From the NCBI RefSeq assembly GCF_001653235.2, contig NW_019154043.1:124001-188000 (forward strand): 64,000 nucleotides of DNA. Reading direction: 5' to 3'. Origin of the DNA: Pochonia chlamydosporia 170 (lineage: Eukaryota > Ascomycota > Sordariomycetes > Hypocreales > Clavicipitaceae). This document shows, piece after piece, positions 38,831 to 50,847 of the stretch (the first letter of the stretch is position 1; each line of letters opens with the position of its first letter). The notes below the pieces were generated by a model. It was not told the DNA's origin. It did not search any database and saw only the letters and a program-made list of their open reading frames with translations. A program made the position numbers and the translations under genes.

Positions 38831-41800
38831 TCAATGGTTATCCAGAGACGCAGCCCGGATATACTCAAGACAGATGCCGCTCTGGTTACATAGATTTCTA
38901 AATGTGCCACCTTGATGCCATAAGGCAAGTGCTGTGTCCGATTCTATAACCCTCCCAGCATCCATAACGTAGATACAATCGTAACTTAGAATAGACTGCA
39001 GTCTATGAGCGATACATATCATAGTCCGTCCACGGAACGCCTCCGCCACCGCGCACTGAATCATTTTGTCTGTTTCCATGTCCACAGAAGAAGTAGCCTC
39101 ATCAAACACAATAATCTTTGAGTCTCGGACTAGCGCACGCGCAAATGCTATAAGTTGTCGCTGGCCGAGCGAGAAGTTCCGACCATCTTCTTCAACAACC
39201 GTATCGAGTTGAAGCCTTTGGCGGGTTTCAAGGTTGTTGCCACGGTTGTCATCATGGGCCCCTGGAGGTGCTAGACATGCCCGGTGTAGAGCGGACCAAA
39301 GGGTCGAGTCATTTTGTTCATTGAAAGGGTCGAGGTTGCTGCGCACTGTGCCTTGAAACAGGGTAACATCTTGTGGGATAATTGCTAAGCGTGATCGTAA
39401 ATCATGAAGCCCAATGGCAGAGATGTCCAGTCCATCAATGGTTATACTTCCACTTGACAACTCCACAAAGCGAAAGAGAGCGTTGATAACTGACGTCTTG
39501 CCCGTGCCGGTACGACCAACAATGGCAATGCGCTGACCAGGGTTTATACGCATGGAAAGACCTCGCAGTATCAACGGAAGATGGTCTCGGTACCGCAGTT
39601 CCACGTTGTTAAAAACAACCTCACCTTTCCGAGGCCAAGACTTATGCACGCTTGGAATGAGTTTCGGGCTTTCGCTCGAATCGCCCGTCGAGCCCTCCAG
39701 CTGTCTCTGGTAGTTGCAGATATTCTCGACGGAGTGCATACCAGTCTGTACCTCCGAGAGTTCCCGCACGGCAAACTGTAACATTTGTACAACCGTAAGA
39801 ATACAACTAAGCACTAGACCGCTTGTCGAGGGGTGAACGCTGAATCGCGATGTGATAACTAGCATGCCTGTAGCAAAGACAAGGGCATTGCCAATGCAGT
39901 CGAGTCGAACTGACAGCCACCTCTGATTAGCGATGGCAAGATAGTAAGAACCGCTCATCTCGTCTATTGAAACGGAAAGATCCTTCATGAATTGCTGCGT
40001 TAGACCATAGGCGCGAATGGTCGGCACGCCGGTAAGATTCTCACTAAATTGCGAAACCACGCGTGAACGCAACGCTGACTCGATCCGCCTGAGCTCCCTA
40101 GCAGACGCTGAATAGTACAACGTTGCAAAAATAAAGAGTAAAGTTGACAGTCCTACCGCAATAGCAAAATAGGGAAAGAATGCAACAATAAGTCCTGCCA
40201 CAGAAACTATCATTGCCATAGTGAAACAGAATATCCGTATAGCGCCAGGTAACGATGTATCCATAACGTCCACGTCATGAGAAAAGTGATGGATGATACG
40301 ACCCGTTGGTATGGCATCAAAAAAAGACATTGGTGCGAAAAGAATACTGTTGAAACCACGTCGGAAAACTGAATGAGACGCCTTCATAGCAAAGATAATG
40401 AGGGTCCCTGAGAAGAGAAGCACAAGAACAGCCTGCGCAACTCCGAGAGCAACATAAATCCCAACGTTCTGCTCAGTTGGCAAGCTAAACTTATTAGCTG
40501 TCCAGTATGAAAGCCATAAAATAGTCATGATCTTGGCCCCCTGAGCGAGAAAAAGAATGCATAGTATAAATATGCTGCTGCAAGAGGAGCCCGTGGCGCG
40601 AAGGTAGTCCCCATACGCTGAGCGGTGACAGCCTGCTGAATTCGACTCATTTTCCTGCTGTGTTGAGACTACTACACTTATCTTCTCTTCTGCTCGTATC
40701 TCCGGTTTTACAATTACTATGGCATCTGTTTTGTGCTGAGTGGTCGGTTTCTCGCCAAATGTGGTATCAATAAGCGCTTGGAAGTCCGTATCTTTACGGA
40801 CCAAGTTCTCAAAGGTGTCGTTTGCACGAATTTTTCCAGCGTCCATCCATATGATGCGATCACAGCAGTGCAGAACCCATAGTTGGTGAGTAGCAAGAAC
40901 GCGGCATTTGTTCCGAAGCAGACCAAGTATAGCATGGTTGAAAATTTGCTGGCCAACATTAGAGTCGACAGCGCTTAGAGGGTCATCCAGGAGCACTATA
41001 TCAGCATCACAGTAAACGGCTCGGGCAATATTGAGTCGCTGCTTCTGACCTCCTGATATGACAATACCATGTTCGCCTAATTCTGTTCCATCTCCGTTGG
41101 GAAACATATCGAAGTCAGGTTGGAGACAGCACCTACACGTAGACAACCATGTATGTTAGTGATAATGATGCCAGTGAGTGGTGTTCAAGATCCCTACATA
41201 CGCCTCAATTACCTCTCGATACCGTTGTTTACTCATTGGCTTGCCAAATATGATATTCTTTTCGACAGTCGCATTCTGTAGCCAGACATCTTGTGGGCAG
41301 AACGCCCTAGATGATGCAATAACGACGTCGCCGCTCATTTTGCGCATTTCTCCAGCAAGTACCGCAAGTAGGGAGCTTTTGCCACTCCCTACGGCGCCGA
41401 TGACTGCAATTAGTTCGCTCCGACCAAAACTAAGATTCAGATTTTGAAGCACAAATGGCTTCGTATCACCAATACTGTCGAATGAGCCAGGCCGTGTTTG
41501 GTTTGCACCGTGTGAGTCAGCGACTCTCATTTGATTTTGATACATGTTAGATGCTTCGTCCTTGTCTTTGTCGTTTTCTTCCACTTGGGGAGTCTTCCAC
41601 GAAAACGTCGCGTCGCAAATCTCGACTGCATTTGGCCCGTCTAGCCCATGGGTCATCACACCACTCTCCTCGTCTTCCATAAGAAACTCTTCAACACGCT
41701 TTAGAGATACCCAAGCATCAGCAACCTGGCTTGCCACAGGTGGCAGAAGGTTAAGCGGAATTCGAAGGGCGTTAAATAGCGCAAGGGCTGAAAATATTCG

Positions 41801-43348
41801 TGCCGGAGAAAGGTCATGGTTGGACAGTGAATACGCAATAAATGATAGCATAGATGCAAAGACGGGTAGCAGCATGTTTGTAGTGTTCACACCATTTCTG
41901 GTTGCAAGGAAGCCCTTCACAGCAGAAACCTCCTTGTCTCGGATGGCATCTACGTTATCCTTGAATGCCTTTTCCCAGGCGAAATACTTGATGGTTCGGA
42001 TTGACAGCAAAGTCTCCCGTAAGACTGCGACACGTTGATCGCTCATCTTGTTGATGCGCTTGCGGCGACGAATTAAGCGGCGTGTTGCCAATGCCAACAG
42101 AAGTGTACCAAGTACGAGCAGCCCGAATCCAGGAAGCGCCGAGTACGTAAGGTTGACAAGTAGGACAGCGAGAGTTATCAAACAGGCCAACGGTGATGTC
42201 CATATTACATGAAATTGAGCCGCGGCTTTGTCGATCCGCATAACGTCGACGTTGACGAGGCTGGTGATGCCACCATTTGTCCAAACGGTGTCATTGCGCA
42301 GTTGTCGCGCCATTTTACGCTTTCCGGGTGCCTTTAGTTCCTCCATTTTTGCTTTTGACATGGTATATTTAGGCGCTGTATTCCGTTCATGATAGTTCTC
42401 TGGTCTCCTGTTGTCTCTCTTACCTCCCGACTTGAGTTTCGTAGAAATGACGGTGGCTTTTGCGTAGATCATGGCAACCAGTACGCCTCTGCTCTGCCCA
42501 CCAAATAACATTCCAGTGTATATAAAATGGTTTATACAGATACTCTGAAGAACCAGCATCATCGTAATGCCAATCAACAGACCAACACCGCGGTATATCG
42601 GAGGCGATGGCTTACCCAGACCATGAGCCCTGTAGGCATCCGAAGCAAACTGGATCAAAAAGCGCAAGGTGAACGCCGCCATGACACGTAAGACAGCACC
42701 AAATAAAGCGCAGATGCCTCCAAAATAGAATTCGAAACGGAAACTCGCATAGAGGGCTCGAAGAAGCGGGTGCTTCTGTCTGCGGTTGACGTACTGTTTG
42801 AATAGCCCCCTAACTCTGTTCGTCAAAGATTCCACGCCACGGTTTGGATGCACTGCCCATATATCGCCTTGTTTGAGCTGCCGCTTATAGCCAGTCTGAA
42901 TTTATTGGTATTCATTAGTAAGTGCTACAGAATTTGCTAGCTGCTGCTTATTTAATTCATATTGGCCAAGATCATTGCGTACCGTGATCATTGGCGTCAT
43001 CCATTGAAACGTCAGTTTGCTTAGAAATCCGGCTTTGTATTCTCGCGAGACGTTGTATTTGTTGGGGGATGTCGCGGTTCCTCTGCCACTAGTTGGGTTC
43101 AACTTGTGATACCATTTTGTCTTGATTGCGTCGGTTGTCGTGTTGCTATTGAATCGGGCCATAGGTCCGGCTGTGTGGCTCTCAGTAACTGGAAAACCAT
43201 CATCATCATACTTGTTGCAATCCTCCTCATTCTTCTGGATCACGCAGTCTTTATCAGTAGTGTTGCTGCTCCTGTCGTTCCCATGTGAGGCTCCTAATAT
43301 ACTCAAATCATGCTCCAGTCTCGGAATATCGTTCCCAGGGTACCCCAT
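38831..43348 (-). CDS. ABC-C (MRP/Yor1-type) full transporter, 1,453 aa
   Basis: Model: 42983-43348, 41202-42895, 38831-41132. The introns are 87 bp (GTACGC...TTCAG) and 69 bp (GTATGT...GTAG, CTAAC branch), and the sum is 1,454 codons. It is an efflux pump of the plasma or vacuolar membrane. A soluble N-terminus without TMD0 leads into FQWMTPMITTGYKRQL, TMD1, then NBD1 with Walker A GAVGSGKSS (about residue 606), signature ISGGQ and Walker B IVLLDDPLSAVD. TMD2 follows, then NBD2 with Walker A GRTGTGKTS (about residue 1,215), signature FSLGQRQ and IIVFDEATSSVD. NBD1 has Asp instead of the catalytic Glu, as usual in ABC-C proteins, so one degenerate and one competent site are expected. WTNGGITSLVNVDVMRID resembles Yor1-group drug and toxin pumps. 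Start: first ATG in frame (43348); the frame stays open upstream without ATG. Looks intact. Confidence 0.88.
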
Positions 43349-44613
43349 GGCCGAGGGAGAAACCGTAGGTGAAGGTACGTATCGGCGCCTCAATATAGTT
43401 GCACAGGCGGGTTAAACCGTGAAAAATCACAAAATTACGCTCACTGGAAATACAGCGAGTAACAATTGGCAAGATGATCCCGTGGTGCAGGCGCGGAGGT
43501 GTTGTATGTCGCCCTCGGGATCACAAAGCGCTGCTTTCCGTTTCTGCGGAAACGGAAATGGGGTTTGTGATTTAAGCTGCTCGAATAACCTGGACGGTAG
43601 AAAATAAACTGAGGGATATACCAACCAGGCTCGTGCATAAAATTATTCCAAGACTCTTATGGCATTTATACCAGAAATGTTGGAGAGTGAAGAACTACGA
43701 ATACCAACTGGACTGACATATTATTAACATAAGCCGGCGAAATGGATTAGATGCCACCGTTTTATACTTAGCATAGATTAGAATGCATGGCTGTCGTTTA
43801 CGGGAGCCTAATTTCCTATTCCAGGCAGCTTACGATGTCGATCCGCTTTGTGATGCCAGTCATATTTGGTGTCTATTTTGCTGTTGCCCAAGGCGTAGGG
43901 TGGCATAGTAAACTTACTGGATAAAACTAGCTTGTATTACCTACTTCTTTGTTGATATCTGTATGCTACGGATGATGTCAATTCTTTGATCTCCCAATGC
44001 ATTCATCATGATCTTCAGGAGGTGAAAATGGGCCTGATTGATGGTGCTCGTAATCATTCGTCATTCATTAAATAACCGTTATCTACTAATGCGCCACTGT
44101 GCATGAAGCTATTATTGAACCCCGTTGATCTTCACATTTGACCGCAAGCCTCGTATTTTCATGTCGGAATGCATGTCCTCGATTTGACCGCATCTGGACT
44201 AATAGCGAGGCGAAGTAACAGGCAGGGTGTATGGAGTACTTGGTCGCTCTTTTCTTGCGATCTGCATTTCGGCACATAGAACACGGCAGGCGGAACATGA
44301 CCGGCATTTCGTGGCTGAAGACAAATACCACATTGGTGGTTTGTGCGGCAGATCGTTTACGAACTTACAAATTCATAGTTGGCTATGGCGACCTCAACGA
44401 TGTATCTTCCCTGCAGGTCTATCTGTGAGGGCAATTATTGATCAGATCATAACTGTCATCTCTATGGACCCTGATTGCTTTCTATTATTGTCTCAATATA
44501 CTTGGCGATTGAAAGCAAGGGTAAGTGATGTTGCAGAATATCTATACATTATAACTATAGCCAGCTATCTAAGCTGCTTACATATATCCCGAATAACAAT
44601 GTAGGAAACCTAG
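43349..44613. other. Upstream region of the ABC transporter, no gene recognised
   Basis: Contains the hairpin at 43520-43571. The rest (about 43,600-44,613) has only short frames on both strands without recognisable protein features. It includes the 3' flank of the sulfotransferase-like gene at 44,614. Confidence 0.45.
43520..43571. promoter_or_regulatory. Two-tier inverted repeat upstream of the ABC transporter
   Basis: Inner perfect arms 43535-43544 (TTTCCGTTTC) and 43549-43558 (GAAACGGAAA) with a 4-base loop. Outer perfect arms 43520-43527 (ATCACAAA) and 43564-43571 (TTTGTGAT) enclose it. It sits about 170-220 bp before the transporter's start, the right place for a promoter or 5'-UTR element. 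A short transposon relic is the other possibility. Confidence 0.5.
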
Positions 44614-45435
44614 TTATTTGAACATCATCCAAAACCCACCGGAAACAATCAGTACAGGAAGAAGTTGGAGAAGGAATTTCAACAGTCGCATCATTGCCAT
44701 GATGATGGACTTGTTCCTGCGTTCGGATATCCTCGAGATATACTCATCGGTTGAATTGACATGCGGGTACCCGCAGGACGGCGTCGGCTTGCCAAGAAAA
44801 TCGCACAGTGTCGTCAAATCAAAGGGCGGCGAAAGTTCTAGGAGATTCTTGGCAGGGACCAGCTCCCGAATCCGCTGGTTGTGTGCCAGAAAAGCCTCTT
44901 CAGCCTCTGCTCCGCCATACTTGTTCCCATTATGGACATGAAAGATGGCTTCAAGGAGCTTCAAGAATGATCCCACCAGCTCTGGCTCCACGTATCGTAA
45001 AATTCGATAGGATGGCCATCGCATGAGCTGCCAAATAGTACCTTGCATCGATTTGATCCAAGACTCCACTGGCCTCGTGGTGAGAATCACCTTGGCTTCG
45101 GGGTAGGCGTTGATAAGTTGATCTGCGAAAATCGCACAGGGGATATCAAGGGTGGCATCAAAACCACGAAGCAGAATATCGAACTCAGGTCGGCCGTAGG
45201 GTTTCTGTGAGCTCTTGTCTATGAATGTGCTCTCGATTGCCTCAACCCAGAGTCGTTTTAGATGGGTGTCTTCCACAATATGAGACATGTGAAGTGGAGT
45301 GTAGCCCAGCATTTTTAAGGCCGCCAAAAGTGATGATGTTCCGGTACGACACATGCCCAGACAAAGGACCTGTATTGGCTCAGAGTTTTCTTCCCGCTTC
45401 TCCAAGTCAATCAGGCGAGCTTTACGGGTACTCAT
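44614..45435 (-). CDS. Sulfotransferase-like P-loop protein with C-terminal membrane anchor, 273 aa
   Basis: Single exon from ATG 45435. The P-loop GMCRTGTSS (residues 27-35) is the PAPS 5'-phosphate-binding type. AIFADQLINAYPEAKVILTTRPVESW carries the second (3'-phosphate) region, and the C-terminal PHVNSTDEYISR block is typical of the fungal branch of Sulfotransfer_4-like proteins, often misnamed NAD-dependent epimerases. Residues about 253-270 form one hydrophobic helix (LLKFLLQLLPVLIVSGG), so membrane tethering is likely. It is related to the broken copy at 36,621. Whether it transfers sulfate is not known for this branch. The gene is intact and lies between the ABC pump and a second P-loop gene. 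Confidence 0.8.
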   Translation of the reverse strand: MSTRKARLIDLEKREENSEPIQVLCLGMCRTGTSSLLAALKMLGYTPLHMSHIVEDTHLKRLWVEAIESTFIDKSSQKPYGRPEFDILLRGFDATLDIPCAIFADQLINAYPEAKVILTTRPVESWIKSMQGTIWQLMRWPSYRILRYVEPELVGSFLKLLEAIFHVHNGNKYGGAEAEEAFLAHNQRIRELVPAKNLLELSPPFDLTTLCDFLGKPTPSCGYPHVNSTDEYISRISERRNKSIIMAMMRLLKFLLQLLPVLIVSGGFWMMFK

Positions 45436-46613
45436 TGCAGTAATAAATGAAATAAAGTGAGATGCAACTCCCGCTGACTAGAGTAAAGATTCGATACAGT
45501 TGGCTGCGAAGGAAGCGTTCAGAAGAGCTGGCAGAAAGCTTGTCTTTATGAGCCTGGCGACCTGGCGATCATGTAGCTAGCCAACAAAATACAAAACTAA
45601 GGCGGACCCCTATATTAATATCAAATCTCATCGACAGGACCTTTACAAAAACGATAACAATCGGAACGGAGATCCCAGCAATGATCATGCAAGCGAGGAG
45701 CCTTGTAGAATGGTCAGAGTCTACTCATCAGAAGGTGGCGATTCACCTTGGGATGTTACGGCGCAGCACAATTGTGCGTCAACTACCCCTGAGAATCCTG
45801 TTACCTTGTTCTGATATATTACAGGCTCTGATGAGGTACTCCTCCTAATTAGATAATAAATACACCAGCCAATGCATAGATCAATATTTTTCTTTTACTA
45901 CTATGCAACTACAAACGCCCTCGCTGTTGCCGGGCCTCGTGTAGCCAGTTACTGAAGAATTCCTGAGTGGTGCTGATCCTTGCTATTGTTGGAGCTTAGG
46001 TCGGGGTTCGCCTGGAGCAATGGGTGGAAATAAGACCGTACAGGGTCATACCTGCGTAGGTATTCGTCAGGCTGTTGTAGCAACTACCGTTGACAATGTG
46101 GCGAAGCGCATGCATCTGTTAGTTGCCCATCGATGTTGTTGTTACATTTGTTACATTCACCCTACGACAGATGCAGAACCATACAAAGTTATCAACATAT
46201 GATTAAGTGAGAAATTGGATCGGGTCTCAAATACTTCTGGCGTCGCCGCTTCAACATGGCTGCTAGTCGATGAGAAGACAGATATTCTGGATTTACTATG
46301 CGATTCCCCAACAAAAAGAATCGGACGCAGAAGTGGATAATGTCGCACCATGCATGTAGAAAGACACGATCGGCGGATATAGAAATATAATGTACCTCAA
46401 CTGTGACCATTACTACGCCATCCCCAGTTCCCGTAGGCTGCAAGAATCATGGAAACTGATTGAAACGAATAAATGGCTATTCCCAGTTGAGTTAAATCCG
46501 TGGAAAAAACGGTATCATATTCATCTTTGAGCTATCTTTATTTAATTCAACTTTGGTTTCTGTTGGTACCTCAAGCTCTTGGCCTTCGCTCACTACATCT
46601 GCCAAAACTCACC
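45436..46613. other. Divergent intergenic region, no gene recognised
   Basis: It separates the minus-strand sulfotransferase-like gene from the plus-strand one and so holds both promoters. The frames seen here are short and featureless. Confidence 0.45.
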
Positions 46614-47715
46614 ATGCTTTTGCCAGAGGACACGATAAGTCAACAGAACGCCGAAATAGAACAGCAATCTCGGCGCCGACACGTATTCCTCTTCACCCAC
46701 CCTAGGACAGCATCCAATCTTCTTTGCCGTCTCCTGTCAGATCAGCCAAACTGGATGCAGGCAGAATACCACTTTCGAAACGCATTCACATTCGCTCGCA
46801 AGTCTTTCAACTGGGGTCCAGTCATAGATATAGACGAGGAACAACGGGTAACTTTCGCGAATTTGCTTCAGGATGGGTACAATGAGCTTCAGCAATTTCG
46901 GGATGCTACTCGCTTGCAGGTAGAAGCTCTTGCCTCGCATATTTCCTCCTGACAAGCAATCAATAACTGATGTTAAACAGGGCAAACATTGTTTCGTCAA
47001 AAGCCACCTGCTGCATATATGGGAACCATCCATTCTTTCCCAAAGCATATGGGGCGGTGAATCAGGCCCGTCTTTTCCCGCACTATCTCCTCGCAGAGCA
47101 GGCAGTATGGCAAAAAGAACCAATCCAACTATTTTCACAGATGACTTCCTTAGTGCTTGGTTGCCCGTCTTCCTGATTCGTCACCCGGCTCTTGTTTTCG
47201 AGTCTTGGTATAGAGCAGAGAGTTCTGCCGGGCCAGTTGACATATTCGACAAGTCTTTGGCATTCTTTACAACCTTCACATACATTCGTCAACTCTACGA
47301 ATGGTTTGAAGCAAATGCGTGTAACGAGGCGAACGAGGCGGGCGAAAGCGAGAACGATGCTCAGGATCAGCCCTACATCGGGCCTATTGTCATAGATGCC
47401 GATGATATTATGGAAAAACGCTCAATAAACAGGCTGTGTGAAATATGTGGCATGGATGCACAATCCATTCGCTATACATGGGAAAAGACAACACCTGCTG
47501 ACGCCAAACTAGCTAGTCGTCGGCGACTAAGTTATATGGGTGGATTCTGGAGCTCAACTTCAATCGACAAATCGAAGTCGTCTAGAGGCCTGGACCTATC
47601 AGAAAAACGCAGCCAATGGAAAGAGGAGTTTGGAGATGGGGTAGCGAACAGGCTTTACGATCTTGTCCAGAATGCCATGGCGGATTATACCTACTTACGA
47701 GATAGAAAGATCTAA
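46614..47715 (+). CDS. Second sulfotransferase-like P-loop protein, two exons, 346 aa
   Basis: Model: 46614-46919 and 46981-47715, with a 61-bp phase-0 intron (GTAGAA...AACAG) joining RLQ to GKHCFVKSH. 347 codons in all. Start ATG 46614 has good context (CACCATG); the frame is open upstream but without ATG. It has an N-terminal P-loop-like VFLFTHPRTASNLL (residues 24-37), VKSH, then LPVFLIRHPALVFESWYR (the RxPxxxxxS-type 3'-phosphate loop) and a C-terminal IDADDIM/CEICGMD segment. This architecture is known from a fungal family of putative sulfotransferases distinct from the 44,614 type. It appears intact. Substrate unknown; cytosolic, no signal or membrane segment. Confidence 0.75.
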
Positions 47716-48826
47716 ATATCTAAAAAAAAAAACAACGCCCCGGAGAATAATGCCTACCCTTAAAACTCAGTGGTGTTTTGCTGTAAATGCATGCTCAGAC
47801 TCGGTAACTGAACAAAATGCAGTTTTCTAAACGGTATTCCATGAGGACTTGGCCTAAGCCTAGTTAACGCTGGCCCCAATTCAGTGTAGTAGTCGACCCG
47901 AAGACTTGGTGGCTTCAAAACTGAAATTTCGATTCAAAGATAGCAACAAAAGTCATCAAACGCCCATGGTGTTTTACTCGAGCCGTGAGTATGGAATGGT
48001 AGGGGTTAAGCCCGGTGCTAGCCTGGTCTCCAGTATTCATGACCCCAGTCCGGTGGCTCAAGTGACAGCATATATTGGGACAGTCATCGAGGATATGCGG
48101 CTACATGAGCACAGGAGTGATACTGAGCTGAGTTTTCAGCTTCTGAGTCAATATCTCAACAATTTGTTAGCTATCTCCATCGTAAGTACTCCGTAGAGTA
48201 ACAGATCCAGTCTAATGGTAGGCCCTTGCCTCGGTCAACTTCCTACGGGCGTTCAGAGAAAACAACGTTAAGCAAGCGGTGCAAGAAAGGGAGACAGGGT
48301 CACAATGAATTTACTCCACTGGGGCCGACTTTCATTCTCAAAGAAACACCATTCGTGTGAAATCCAACATCTCTTTTCGACAGTATCACCCAGCCACCAT
48401 TTATGCATGGGGAGAATCCCTGACAACGGAGTGCCACCATGAATGTAAGACCTTGCAATTGGATGATGATCTGACCGATCGACACAGTCAAAAACAGACC
48501 CCAACATGTCCCGGTACCGTGAGCTTCGTTTCGGGCAGTTGGCATAGAAATTACTACATGTGCGAGTGAGGATCACAGCATTTGCCACCTTGGATTATGC
48601 TTGTCGGGCTCAATACTAACCCAAACACAAGGCTACGGATGAGCTCATTGCGGGTTTTGCTCGCAGGTTTAAAAGAATCCCTTGAGCCTGCGCTCTTTTA
48701 AATCGCAGGGACGATCGCATGTTCACTACGATCGCTACTGAGCCAACTCTGCTTATCCTGTCCAACAAACCAAGTCGACATATTGTGGTTGTTTCGGCGG
48801 AGATTCGAAAAGATTGTTTGACAAAG
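47716..48826. other. Intergenic region, no gene recognised
   Basis: Follows the P-loop gene and precedes the acyl-CoA synthetase. A plus-strand frame at 47,906-48,196 has no recognised features. If the synthetase starts at the earlier ATG (48,719), the last 108 bp here are coding. Confidence 0.4.
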
Positions 48827-50847
48827 ATGGCGCAGTTATTGCCAAATGAGCCTCTTTTTACACACCTACTCCAGCTTGCTAACGAGGTCAAACACGTAAT
48901 TATTCATGATGCCGAAAATGGAGTTGATGCCAACTGCACCCACCTGCTTCACGATGTCTTCCAAATGCGAAAGATGTTACGGCAATCGCTGACAGAGACT
49001 GTGTTTGACACAGCACGCAATTCTTTGAAAGAGTCGAACCCATATGTCCTAATTTTATCTCCAGGAAACTATGGGTTTATTGTAGCTGCACTCTCTGTTC
49101 TCTCAATTTCGGGTGCATTCGCGCCGCTAGGTGAGCGACTGGTATTATGAGCTTTCTTGAAGTATGTTCTAATATTGTTTTCTAAGCAACCGGTCTACTG
49201 CCCGAGGAACTGTTTCATTTGTTCCAAACATGCAACGCTCTGTGCGTCTTGGCGGATCAACAATGCTTGCCGCTGGCCGAAGAGTGCCAGAAGCATGCCG
49301 CTTCTCAGGGCGTCAACATCACTGTGCTACCCATCATCTACGGGAACACTTCGTCAAAGAAGCATACTAACCCAGACTTTTACTTTGAGATAGACCCAAA
49401 GTTAACGGTTGCACCACATCGACCTGCCCTGATGCTATACACATCAGGTACAAGCGGACCGCCTAAAGGGGTGGTACACACACGCCGGCTATTTAATGAC
49501 ATGCACAGTTTTGCCAATACAGATGAAGTTGTACTGAGCCATACGCCTCCCCACTGGGCTAGCGGCCTGGTTACATTGCTCGGGAGCGTTCTGGCAGGAG
49601 CAAGAACCGAAATTGTGTGTCAGAATGCCAAGGCTATTTGGCAACGTTTGAGAGAGGGAGGAGTGACAAGTTTAGGTGGTTCTCCCCGGTTTTGGGCGAA
49701 TATGAGAATATACTTCCAAGACCACCTAAGTCGACTTCCACCAGATGAGCGTAATGCCTACGTTCGGGGTTTTCAGTTTCTTACCAAGGCCGCCACTCGT
49801 GGGTCAATGCCAGATCCCGGGCTGCTACGATTCTTCAGAGAAGAGCTCGGCCAGCGCCTACACATCTGTTACGGAATAACCGAACTTGGCTCGACAGCAA
49901 TGAGGACTAGCAACGACACCGATGTGAACCTTGAGGTAATTGTGTCCCTTTGTCACTGTGGGTCACGAGAATGTGCTCTAACAACATGGCCAATAGCGCT
50001 GTATAGGGCGGCCAGTACCAGGAGTTACGGCAAAACTCTCAAATGGAGATCACGGGGAGCTGCTCATCAAAAAATTTTCCATATTTTCTCAGTAAGTTGT
50101 GCCATAACGGATGGTTGGACCGCTGTTTACACTCTTAGCTACTTGAATGACGGAGCGGCAACTTCGGCTGCGTTCGATTGTGATGGATATTATAAAACCG
50201 GAGATCTGGCCCATCGTATAGGAGAAGACTACGTATTTGAAGGTCGAGTGTCCACGGACTGTAAGTTAAATGCCGTTTATCCATGTGCTGCCCAAGAAAT
50301 TTAGATCTGATCGAGTTAACGGGTTCGCATGTCAATAGTTATACGCTACCGAGGCTTAAGAGTGCCGATACTGGAGACCGAGATGCAACTTCTGCAACTT
50401 CCATTCATCAGCGAAGGCTGTATTCTTCCACTTCCAGATCCTAATTACGGCCAACGAGTTGCTGCCCTTGTTCGGCTTCGGACCCCGCCTATACTAAGAT
50501 TCGGGGAATGTGAAGAAGCACACACCCGAAGCATTGGTAAGCCCTACATACAGGTTCTTAGATGCCACCTTAGGGCATCGCTCCCGATGTTCATGCTTCC
50601 GACTGCACTGAGGATTCTCAAAGACGAGGAAGAGATTCCAAGGACGCTCTCGATGAAAGTGATAAAAGGAAAGGCTGTGGAAAAGTACTTTTTACCGACG
50701 AAAACCTCGCAACTATACAACGATGTGGAGACATGGGATCCGGCTAAGACTGAAGACATCTGGCCCCAGAAGCCTTGGGATTGGGGTGGGCTGCGCGTTG
50801 GGAGAGACTTACAGCAACATCGTGGAGGCTCAGAGGTGCTTTTCTAA
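48827..50847 (+). CDS. AMP-dependent acyl-CoA synthetase (malonyl-/short-chain type), five exons, 592 aa
   Basis: Model: 48827-49130, 49187-49935, 49997-50091, 50139-50260, 50339-50847. The introns are 56, 61, 47 and 78 bp, all GT-AG, and the second has CTCTAAC before the acceptor. 593 codons in all. It activates a carboxylic acid as acyl-AMP and then acyl-CoA. ANL motifs: A3 LMLYTSGTSGPPKG (about residues 183-196), A5 YGITELG, A7 YYKTGDLAHRIGEDYVFEGR, the hinge region IRYRGLRVPILE and A10 PRTLSMKVIKGK with the catalytic Lys. The layout is that of ACSF3/malonyl-CoA-synthetase-like fungal enzymes. I chose ATG 48827 because MAQLLPNEPLFTHLL fits family N-termini; ATG 48719 would add 36 residues. 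A peroxisomal PTS1 is not seen. It could supply a starter or acyl unit to nearby chemistry. Confidence 0.8.

Noticed and set aside
41544..42038. Plus-strand open frame of 164 codons, Ser-rich
   Set aside because: Antisense shadow of the ABC transporter TMD1-NBD1 region.
47721..47734. A-run just after the stop of the 46,614 gene, suggesting a retrocopy
   Set aside because: The gene keeps a normal intron, so it is not a processed copy.
47906..48196. Plus-strand open frame of 96 codons between the P-loop gene and the synthetase
   Set aside because: No recognisable motif, no convincing splice partners; could be real but not supportable.
48668..48702. Inverted TTTAAAAG/CTTTTAAA just upstream of the synthetase
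   Set aside because: Eight A/T-rich pairs with a 19-base spacer are expected often by chance.
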